5,405 nucleotides of DNA, taken from positions 1-5,405 of the forward strand of contig WRCU01000128.1 of the NCBI GenBank assembly GCA_009783805.1, read 5' to 3'. Source of the stretch: Oscillospiraceae bacterium. GTDB lineage: Bacteria; Bacillota; Clostridia; WRCU01. Position numbers and translations under genes: made by a program. Below are positions 1 through 4,542 of this stretch, piece by piece; position 1 is the stretch's first letter; the number at the start of each line of letters is the position of its first letter. The notes under the pieces are model-generated. The model saw only the letters and a program-made list of their open reading frames with translations. It was not told where the DNA came from and searched no databases.

Positions 1-530
1 ATGAACGCCGCCCACGGCATGACGGGCAGTCCGTGGATGGCCGTCCCGAAGTTCTCCGCCGCCATGCCCGCCCCCATGAACGAGACGCCCACGTTCCCTA
101 TCCTCGCGCCGCCTATCGCTCCCGCCGCCCCGATGCCCGCGACTCGCCTCGCCACGTCGGGCGGGTAGCCGGTGGCGTACCCTTCCGGCGTGAGGACCCA
201 CATCGTCCGATCCTTGCCCCATTTGCCGCGTCTGCCCTTGTTCGCCCACATCACGACCAGGATGGCGATAAGGATGATCCCGCTTATGATGGCCCCGACA
301 TACCAGAAGCCGGAACCCAGCGCGGCCAGCACGCCGATCGCGGAAAATACGAGCCATATGATGAGGAGCGGGATGGCCGCCCTAAGCGGAAACAGCCTTT
401 CCATGGTTTCATAGGCATATTCGCCGGCTAAAGGCACCGCGGCCCCGAAGACTGAGACCCCGCATTCCGGGCAGAACCTCGCGCCCTCGCGGAGCGGCGC
501 CCCGCACCTCTCGCAGGCCAATGCGGCCAC
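1..530 (-). CDS. zinc-ribbon, two-helix membrane protein (3' end beyond window)
   Basis: This gene reads leftward off the window edge, so only 176 N-terminal codons are visible. From a GTG start the protein begins with a zinc ribbon: two CxxC pairs at C6/C9 and C20/C23, in the form CERCG and CPECG. Two hydrophobic segments follow at about residues 51-71 and 77-96, then a basic stretch (KGRRGKWGK) and a Gly/Ala-rich region. The layout suggests a small membrane protein with a cytoplasmic metal-binding head. Its function is not recognised. GTG at 530-528 is chosen because it keeps the whole ribbon, lies 6 bp after the stop of the upstream zinc-ribbon gene, and follows a G-rich, SD-like GAGGGG. 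An alternative TTG at 521 would leave only one residue before the first cysteine pair. It is probably co-transcribed and coupled with the upstream paralogue. The reading frame was derived by hand translation and has no internal stop. Confidence 0.75.
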   Translation of the reverse strand, partial: MAALACERCGAPLREGARFCPECGVSVFGAAVPLAGEYAYETMERLFPLRAAIPLLIIWLVFSAIGVLAALGSGFWYVGAIISGIILIAILVVMWANKGRRGKWGKDRTMWVLTPEGYATGYPPDVARRVAGIGAAGAIGGARIGNVGVSFMGAGMAAENFGTAIHGLPVMPWAAF

Positions 531-536
531 GTCCCC

Positions 537-875
537 TCACCCCCCGCCCGGTCGCCTCGCTTTACGGCGTATTTGGGCCCTGACCTCGAAAAGCCACTTG
601 AAACCGGTCATGACGGCCGCGAACATAATGGCCGTGACCGTCGCCACCCTCGCCTCCCCTTCATCGAATCCGATGAAGGCGGCGAAGGCAAGGGCGAAGG
701 CCGCCATGGCCACGGTGATCCAGACGGATCCGCCTACGCCCCTATCCGCATGGGCGTTTGCGTCCCGCTCCCTCCGCGCCCTTACGGCCTCCTGCTCCGT
801 CACGGTCTGCGCCCCGCAGGCCTCGCAGAACCTGGCGCCTTCGCCCAGCTCCGCGCCGCATCCCAGGCAACGCAT
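537..875 (-). CDS. small zinc-ribbon, two-helix membrane protein
   Basis: Encodes 112 aa. An N-terminal zinc ribbon has cysteines at 3, 6, 17 and 20 (CLGCG and CEACG). A charged linker rich in Arg, Glu and Asp covers about residues 26-46. Two hydrophobic helices lie at about 51-70 and 76-96, and the tail is short and very basic (RRKARR). The ribbon probably binds one zinc in the cytoplasm; the partner and role are unknown. The ATG at 875 is preferred over the in-frame ATG at 917 because a strong TAGGAGG lies 7 nt upstream of it, inside the would-be N-terminal extension. The gene leads a tandem pair with a similar zinc-ribbon gene 6 bp downstream. The TGA at 933-935, 57 bp upstream of its start, belongs to a stub of the ABC transporter gene tail, so in an ancestral arrangement it probably followed that gene directly. 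Confidence 0.82.
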   Translation of the reverse strand: MRCLGCGAELGEGARFCEACGAQTVTEQEAVRARRERDANAHADRGVGGSVWITVAMAAFALAFAAFIGFDEGEARVATVTAIMFAAVMTGFKWLFEVRAQIRRKARRPGGG

Positions 876-882
876 GTTAATG

Positions 883-889
883 CCTCCTA
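883..889 (-). promoter_or_regulatory. ribosome binding site of the zinc-ribbon gene
   Basis: On the minus strand this reads TAGGAGG, a near-perfect anti-SD match, 7 nt before the ATG at 875-873. It decides the start codon: the longer reading frame opening at 917 would place this site inside the coding region. Confidence 0.8.
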
Positions 890-909
890 CCAAAGTCTGC
901 CAATTATCC

Positions 910-945
910 TTTATCATACCACGCCGCGGCCCTCACCTGTCGTAC
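910..945. repeat. left copy of 36-bp direct repeat: stub of ABC gene 3' end plus flank
   Basis: Matches 2489-2524 at 32 of 36 positions in the same orientation. Read on the minus strand it contains TAC GAC AGG TGA (944-933), the last three codons and stop of the intact ABC transporter gene, followed by the same downstream flank with the 8-bp palindrome GCCGCGGC. The match ends abruptly beyond 945. It is read as the left boundary scar of the toxin-antitoxin island. Confidence 0.8.
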
Positions 946-956
946 GATAGCGTTTA

Positions 957-962
957 ATTATA
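957..962 (-). promoter_or_regulatory. possible -10 box facing the zinc-ribbon genes
   Basis: The minus strand carries a perfect TATAAT here, 82 bp before the ATG at 875. I see no good -35 box 16-18 bp upstream. A second weak -10-like TATGAT lies at 918-913 within the duplicated repeat, with ACGACA 19 bp upstream. Either could drive the zinc-ribbon pair now that the island separates it from the ABC operon. Weak call. Confidence 0.3.
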
Positions 963-963
963 A

Positions 964-996
964 ATTGTTTACAATGCGGTGGGTTTGTGGTAAACC
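964..996 (+). promoter_or_regulatory. putative promoter and inverted repeats of the dinJ/yafQ-like module
   Basis: TTTACA at 968-973 and TAAACC at 991-996 are separated by 17 bp, giving a plausible sigma70-type promoter with a good -35 and a poor -10, starting transcription near 1003. Two inverted repeats overlap it: ATTGT/ACAAT at 964-975 over the -35, and GGTTT/AAACC at 982-996 over the -10. DinJ/RelB antitoxins repress their own operon through ribbon-helix-helix binding to such repeats. That this happens here is inferred from position. Confidence 0.4.
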
Positions 997-1002
997 GTCC
1001 AT

Positions 1003-1009
1003 GAGGTGA
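1003..1009 (+). promoter_or_regulatory. ribosome binding site of the DinJ-like antitoxin
   Basis: GAGGTGA lies 4 nt before the ATG at 1014, close but usable, and supports that start. Confidence 0.6.
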
Positions 1010-1013
1010 TTTA

Positions 1014-1259
1014 ATGAATCGCAATGCGACTTATAATATCCGTATCGACGCCCGAATTAAAAAAGAAGCCGACGCCTTATACAAGGAAATGGGCTTGACG
1101 CTTTCATCGGCGGTAAACCTTTTTTTGACCCAATCGGTCATACAAAGGCGGCTCCCCATCGCCGAGGTGATCGCCGAGCCGCTTGGCGAACCACCTTCCG
1201 ACGGCGAGTATAAATCCTTTGAATCCTGGGAACAGGCGAAGGAATGGCTAGATGCTTAA
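1014..1259 (+). CDS. dinJ: RelB/DinJ-family antitoxin
   Basis: 81 aa, close to the usual length for this family. Residues 5-12 (ATYNIRID) look like the DNA-binding beta strand of a ribbon-helix-helix fold. Helices follow at about 13-26 and 30-44, with the family-typical GLTLSSAVNLFL segment. The acidic, Trp-containing C-terminal part (about 55-81) is the expected toxin-neutralising region. It should bind the YafQ-like toxin and repress their shared promoter. The stop overlaps the toxin start by 8 bp, so the two are translationally coupled, antitoxin first. Codon use is clearly more AT-rich than in the neighbouring ABC and zinc-ribbon genes (26/60 G+C in 1021-1080), which suggests horizontal acquisition. 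Family assignment is by recognition of motifs and partner, not by search. Confidence 0.88.
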   Translation: MNRNATYNIRIDARIKKEADALYKEMGLTLSSAVNLFLTQSVIQRRLPIAEVIAEPLGEPPSDGEYKSFESWEQAKEWLDA

Positions 1260-1524
1260 GCCCGCGCTATCTAATCAATTTAAGCGTGACTATGGTTTAT
1301 TAAAGCGTAGAGGGTATGACATCCCTAGGCTCGAAGCGGTCATAATGAGTTTACTGAGGCAAGAACCGCTTGGGCCACGTCACCGTGACCATCCTCTTAA
1401 GGGGGGATGGGGCGGATACAGGAGCTGCCATATTGCCGATGATTGGGTTCTGATATATAGAGTCGAAGTCGATAAATTAAGGCTCATGCTTTCGCGCACC
1501 GGTACGCACGCCGACATTTATTAA
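1252..1524 (+). CDS. yafQ: YafQ-type RelE-superfamily mRNA interferase toxin
   Basis: 90 aa, full length for the family. The block DHPLKGGWGGYR, then HIADDW, LIY and RTGTH, matches the YafQ subgroup. The residues known to matter in E. coli YafQ (H50, H63, D67, H87) correspond to H47, H60, D64 and H86 here, so the toxin looks catalytically intact. YafQ cleaves mRNA in the ribosomal A site and is held inactive by DinJ. The ATG overlaps the end of the antitoxin gene; there is only a weak SD, so coupling is likely. The gene ends 6 bp before a relic of the ABC transporter gene, and it points toward the PIN toxin gene. No terminator hairpin is visible after it. Confidence 0.9.
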   Translation: MLKPALSNQFKRDYGLLKRRGYDIPRLEAVIMSLLRQEPLGPRHRDHPLKGGWGGYRSCHIADDWVLIYRVEVDKLRLMLSRTGTHADIY

Positions 1525-1530
1525 ACCCGC

Positions 1531-1662
1531 TTCACCTGTCGTACCACTGCGCCTGGGTGGAGTAGAGACGCGCGTACTCGCCGCCGCCCTCGAGCAACCC
1601 ATCGTGGGTCCCATCCTCGGTGATCGGGTCCAGATTGTTCGTCGGCTCGTCCAGCACGATGA
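1531..1662 (-). pseudogene. relic of the ABC transporter gene 3' end with a 126-bp internal deletion
   Basis: Positions 1531-1620 match 2511-2600 with one mismatch (1597). Positions 1621-1662 match 2727-2768 with two (1621 and 1639). In total 129 of 132 positions are identical to the intact gene at 2512-4542. Translated on the minus strand it keeps Walker B and D-loop (IVLDEPTNNLDPI), then jumps to TEDGTHDG and the native C-terminus ending WYDR and TGA at 1532-1534. Exactly 42 codons are missing (residues 606-647 of the intact protein), including the H-loop histidine H628. The gap lies between two copies of CCTCGGCGATC in the intact gene. It has no start or Walker A and cannot make an ATPase. 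It occupies nearly the whole space between the two toxin genes: 6 bp from the yafQ-like stop and 4 bp from the PIN toxin stop. Confidence 0.9.
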
Positions 1663-1666
1663 GCCC

Positions 1667-2074
1667 TCATTCCCGATGTGATATGAACTGCGCCGCTGTC
1701 ATGATTTTGGGATTTACCACCGAACTCTCCGTGAAGTCCTTGTCGCCGGTCAGCAGGATGTCCGCGCCCGCTTTGATGGCGGCCCGGAGGATCGGGCGGT
1801 CAATAATGTCGCGGATTGCGTTTTCGCTGTCGTGTAAACTTACCGGCGTGGATACGGGTTCCACCGTGAACAGGATACGACGGATGAACATATCGAGATC
1901 GTTGGCCTTGCTTGGAAATTTCTGGTGTATGACCCGATGCGCCTCGTCTATCGAATAATCACATACGATCGCCGTATTCGGCGGCGACATGGCTTTGCTT
2001 AAAGCAAGCGCAGGCACACTACCGGGGAACAAACCCGCTGATATCAGAATGTTGGTATCGATGCAGCACCTCAT
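1667..2074 (-). CDS. PIN-domain toxin (VapC-like, COG1569/PIN_3-type)
   Basis: 135 aa. The N-terminal CIDTNILIS carries the first catalytic Asp (D6). E44 in the DEAHR motif, D92 in DRPIL and D111/D113 in TGDKDF complete the acidic Mg-binding set of a PIN ribonuclease. It therefore looks active, cutting RNA when free of its antitoxin. The spacing and the LLTGDKDF ending resemble the family of putative toxins often annotated 'toxin-antitoxin system toxin component, PIN family'; classical VapC is the main alternative. Its ATG overlaps the antitoxin stop as ATGA, with AGGAAGAGG just upstream, so translation is coupled. The last residues (SHRE) run past the typical PIN end. The TGA is followed in the same frame by 44 codons of the ABC relic. 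Confidence 0.87.
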   Translation of the reverse strand: MRCCIDTNILISAGLFPGSVPALALSKAMSPPNTAIVCDYSIDEAHRVIHQKFPSKANDLDMFIRRILFTVEPVSTPVSLHDSENAIRDIIDRPILRAAIKAGADILLTGDKDFTESSVVNPKIMTAAQFISHRE

Positions 2075-2340
2075 GCCTCTTCCTCACGGCGCATTTGCAT
2101 GATGTGCTCGGCAACATCATCGTCCGATTTCCAACCAACGCGCTCGGCTTCGCCTTTCATCGCTTCTTGAAACTCTTTCAACGCAAAGGTAGCCGAGTTC
2201 ATCAGAACAAGGCTGTTGTCACGGCAGATAAGGGTTAGGCGATCCCCGACATTGATCCGCAATTGATCGCGGATGTCTTTGGGTATTGTGATCTGTCCTT
2301 TGGGGAGTACTTTCGCGTTGTCAATGATGGGTACGTTCAC
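2071..2340 (-). CDS. AbrB/SpoVT-type antitoxin of the PIN toxin
   Basis: 89 aa from a GTG start. Residues about 8-48 form a swapped-hairpin AbrB domain with the hallmark LPKGQITIPKDIRDQL, then VGDRLTLI. The C-terminal part (GWKSDDDVAEHIMQMRR) is the expected toxin-binding tail, similar in kind to the DVVxxIxxxR ends of VapB proteins. It should bind the palindrome upstream to repress the operon and block the PIN toxin. The GTG at 2340-2338 is preferred over the in-frame ATG at 2391 because AGGAG lies 8 nt upstream of it, and because the longer form would start at the predicted transcription start and translate the operator palindrome. The stop overlaps the toxin ATG. Confidence 0.86.
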   Translation of the reverse strand: MNVPIIDNAKVLPKGQITIPKDIRDQLRINVGDRLTLICRDNSLVLMNSATFALKEFQEAMKGEAERVGWKSDDDVAEHIMQMRREEEA

Positions 2341-2348
2341 GTTGGCCA

Positions 2349-2353
2349 CTCCT
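2349..2353 (-). promoter_or_regulatory. ribosome binding site selecting the GTG start of the AbrB-type antitoxin
   Basis: The minus strand reads AGAGGAG ending 8 nt before the GTG at 2340. It decides against the upstream in-frame ATG at 2391, which has no SD. Confidence 0.65.
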
Positions 2354-2360
2354 CTCGCGG

Positions 2361-2391
2361 ATGGTAGTAATAATCCGATTATTCCTACCAT
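2361..2391. promoter_or_regulatory. 31-bp palindrome, likely operator of the AbrB/PIN module
   Basis: Two 15-nt arms, ATGGTAGTAATAATC and the inverse of ATGGTAGGAATAATC, flank a single central base with one mismatched pair. The palindrome starts at the predicted +1 of the module's promoter and ends 20 bp before the antitoxin GTG. Autoregulation by the antitoxin or toxin-antitoxin complex at such sites is usual for these families; binding here is inferred. As RNA it could also fold into a hairpin in the 5' leader. Confidence 0.75.
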
Positions 2392-2397
2392 GCGATT

Positions 2398-2426
2398 AAT
2401 ATATACGATTCATCGAAAAAATGCAA
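2398..2426 (-). promoter_or_regulatory. promoter of the AbrB/PIN module
   Basis: On the minus strand TTGCAT (2426-2421) and TATATT (2403-2398) are spaced by exactly 17 bp. The -10 matches five of six consensus bases. The predicted start, about 7 bp on, falls at the edge of the 31-bp palindrome. The surroundings are markedly AT-rich compared with the ABC genes. Confidence 0.65.
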
Positions 2427-2488
2427 AGACTATAAAGAAGTGGCGGCATAGTCGACCTGGGCATCAAACTAGGTATAATTTTCGTGCA

Positions 2489-2524
2489 TTTATTATGTCA
2501 CGCCGCGGCCTTCACCTGTCGTAC
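2489..2524. repeat. right copy of 36-bp direct repeat: end of intact ABC gene plus flank
   Basis: Direct-repeat partner of 910-945 (32/36 identical). It covers the last codons and stop of the intact ABC transporter gene and 22 bp of downstream flank, including GCCGCGGC. The 14-nt end toward the gene (2511-2524) is also present at 1531-1544, so this tip exists three times in the window. The two 36-bp copies bracket both toxin-antitoxin modules. Confidence 0.8.
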
Positions 2525-4542
2525 CACTGCGCCTGGGTGGAGTAGAGACGCGCGTACTCGCCGCCGCCCTCGAGCAGCCCATCGTGGGTCCCATCCTCGG
2601 CGATCCCCCCGTCCTTGAAGACGACGACCCTGTCGGCCAGGGACGCGACGCTTATCCTGTGCGTGACCATGATGACCGTCTTCCCCTCCGACATGGCTAT
2701 ATACTTTTTGAAGACCTCGGCCTCGGCGATCGGGTCCAGATTGCTCGTCGGCTCGTCCAGCACGATGAAGCCGCGCTCGCGGTAGTGCGCCCGCGCAATG
2801 GCGAGCTTTTGCCACTGGCCGCCGGAGAGGTCGGTGCCGCCTATGTCCTTGCCCAGCTCGGCCTCCCTGTCCGCCCCCTCAAACCCCGCGAATGCCAAGG
2901 CCCCGTCGATCCGCGCCTCGTCGCGCCCCTTGCCTACGTCCCCCATAAAAACGTTGTCCGCGACGGTGAACGTGTTGAACCTGGCGGGCTCCTGCATCAC
3001 GCAAGACATGGAGCCGTACCTGACCGCGGGGTCCATGCCACCCGCGTCCGCCCCGTATAAGACGACCTTACCCTCCGCCGGTTGCAGCAGCCCGGTAAGG
3101 AGCTTTACGAACGTCGTCTTCCCGGCGCCGTTCTCCCCGACGAATGCGACCTTCTCCCCTTTGCGCAGGCGGAAGCTCACGTTCCTTATGCGGTATTCGT
3201 CGGTCAGCGGATAGCGGTATGAAACGTCGATCGCCTCGATGACCGCAGGGCCAGGATCCGAGGCCGAAACCGAGGCCGTAGTCGAATCCGTCGCAGAGCC
3301 TGACGCTGAGCCCGGAGCTAGGCTAGGCAACGATGCCGTAGCCGAATTTTCAGCAGAACCCGGCGCCGAGGCCGTCGCCTTCCCCGCGCCGCCGTCGTCC
3401 CCGCCCATGACCTGCTCCTTCAAGTCTATGAATTCAAAGAACTGCGCCGACTCGTTCTTCTTCGATATGAAGCCGGCGATCGAGCCGAATAGCTGCGACG
3501 TGCTGCCCATTAGCGTGCCGATCAGGGCGAGGACCGCGCCCAGCGCGCCGACCGAAATCCTTCCCTGGGTCAGGAGGACGATCGCAAACACGTTCGCCGC
3601 GATGCCGGCGATGTTCGACATGAAGCCGCTCGCCGCCCCGAGGATGAACACCCTCATCAGATTTTTCTTTTCCTTTATCACGTAATCGTCCGCAAGCGCC
3701 TTCCACTTCGCGAAGAAGAAGTCGAACAGGTTGAGCGCCTTCACCTCCTTCGCGGACCCGCCCAACATTACGCCCTGATAGTACCCCGCCTCCCGCAGGA
3801 TCTTCCCGTTGTCCCGGGTAAACTTGAAATTCAGCTTATTACCTACGTACGTCGTGTATAGCGTGGGTATCGGGGCGGCCAGGACGATGAGGCACAGAAG
3901 CGGGTGGAAGATGTACAGCGACGCGGCGACCATGGCGACGGAGACGGCCTTCGCGATGATCACGTACCCCTCTATGATCACGCCCCTCTGCAGGGAGCTC
4001 CACTCGCCGCCCATCGAGTCGAAGCTGCGGCCTATGATGTCGTTGATCTTCGGGACCTCCATGTAGTCCGGGTACAGACGCGATATCTTCCTGAACAGCC
4101 TCGCCTGGAACCTCTCCTGCAGCCGGTGGTCCTGCACCCTGCTGAGCCGCTCTATGTCCTCGCCCCCGTAGAGGTAGCGGTTTATCATCTTGCCCAGGAA
4201 GTCGATGGCCCAATAGAACAAGGCCAATATCACCAAAGACGCCAATTGCGCCGTCTGCCGGTCCGCCTCGGCCGCGTACGCGTCGGCTCCGTCGATGTAC
4301 CGCCCCCATATGAAGGCCGTGATCGGCTGCATGACGCTCAGGACGATCGCCAGGCCCAGGAAGATGCCGCACATGAGCCTCGCTGACGAGAAGACGTAGC
4401 GGAAGAGGCGCGTCAGGTACGACAGCCTCGGTGGGTTCTCCCTCAGGATGTCCCTCTCGAACGCGGCCGTCCTGTCCCCGAACTTTATTTCGTAGGCGGG
4501 CTTCTTCTCCTCCGCCTTACCCGTCCTGTCTTTTTTAGGCAT
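2512..4542 (-). CDS. ABC transporter, fused permease and ATPase (half-transporter)
   Basis: 676 aa. After a charged N-terminus, an exporter-type membrane domain spans about residues 55-360, with helices near 55-77, 100-118, 188-212, 213-231, 296-324 and 331-357. An unusual Ala/Ser/Gly-rich linker (about 380-432) leads to the ATPase. The ATPase has Walker A GENGAGKTT (469-477), Q-loop Q517, signature LSGGQ (572-576), Walker B IVLDE with catalytic E597, D-loop SNLD (600-603) and H-loop H628. All key residues are present, so it should hydrolyse ATP. The start overlaps the end of the upstream ABC gene by 8 bp, pointing to a heterodimeric exporter in the inner membrane. The substrate cannot be told from sequence; lipid, peptide or drug are all possible. 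The gene's 3' end is duplicated at 1531-1662 and 910-945. No convincing terminator follows. Confidence 0.93.
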   Translation of the reverse strand: MPKKDRTGKAEEKKPAYEIKFGDRTAAFERDILRENPPRLSYLTRLFRYVFSSARLMCGIFLGLAIVLSVMQPITAFIWGRYIDGADAYAAEADRQTAQLASLVILALFYWAIDFLGKMINRYLYGGEDIERLSRVQDHRLQERFQARLFRKISRLYPDYMEVPKINDIIGRSFDSMGGEWSSLQRGVIIEGYVIIAKAVSVAMVAASLYIFHPLLCLIVLAAPIPTLYTTYVGNKLNFKFTRDNGKILREAGYYQGVMLGGSAKEVKALNLFDFFFAKWKALADDYVIKEKKNLMRVFILGAASGFMSNIAGIAANVFAIVLLTQGRISVGALGAVLALIGTLMGSTSQLFGSIAGFISKKNESAQFFEFIDLKEQVMGGDDGGAGKATASAPGSAENSATASLPSLAPGSASGSATDSTTASVSASDPGPAVIEAIDVSYRYPLTDEYRIRNVSFRLRKGEKVAFVGENGAGKTTFVKLLTGLLQPAEGKVVLYGADAGGMDPAVRYGSMSCVMQEPARFNTFTVADNVFMGDVGKGRDEARIDGALAFAGFEGADREAELGKDIGGTDLSGGQWQKLAIARAHYRERGFIVLDEPTSNLDPIAEAEVFKKYIAMSEGKTVIMVTHRISVASLADRVVVFKDGGIAEDGTHDGLLEGGGEYARLYSTQAQWYDR
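2595..2605. repeat. 11-bp direct repeat, deletion endpoint (copy 1)
   Basis: CCTCGGCGATC, repeated at 2721-2731, 126 bp away within the ABC gene. The relic at 1531-1662 has a single copy (with one C-to-T change) at the equivalent junction, marking these repeats as the endpoints of its deletion. Confidence 0.8.
2721..2731. repeat. 11-bp direct repeat, deletion endpoint (copy 2)
   Basis: Second copy of CCTCGGCGATC. On the coding strand the repeats encode Ile-Ala-Glu at residues 605-607 and again at 647-649, so recombination between them removes 42 codons in frame. Confidence 0.8.

Noticed and set aside
876..917. N-terminal extension of the zinc-ribbon protein from an ATG at 917
   Set aside because: No SD before 917, while a strong TAGGAGG lies 7 nt before the ATG at 875; the extension would translate across that site.
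33..957. Plus-strand open frames over the zinc-ribbon genes
   Set aside because: They lie opposite minus-strand genes with clear CxxC motifs and good SD sites, and show no recognisable protein features.
2341..2391. N-terminal extension of the AbrB-type antitoxin from an ATG at 2391
   Set aside because: The ATG is at the predicted transcription start and inside the operator palindrome, without an SD; GTG at 2340 has AGGAG 8 nt upstream.
2502..2509. GCCGCGGC as a terminator hairpin after the ABC gene
   Set aside because: An 8-bp self-complementary run has no loop and no U-tract follows; not a credible intrinsic terminator.
910..2524. Insertion sequence or integron cassette array
   Set aside because: No transposase or integrase frame and no terminal inverted repeats; the repeated units are ABC gene tails, without attC-like structure. 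No spaced CRISPR-like repeats either.
2498..4386. Long open frames on both strands overlapping the ABC gene
   Set aside because: Arg/Pro/His-rich translations with no domain sense; they are frame shadows of a GC-rich gene whose own product has complete ABC motifs.
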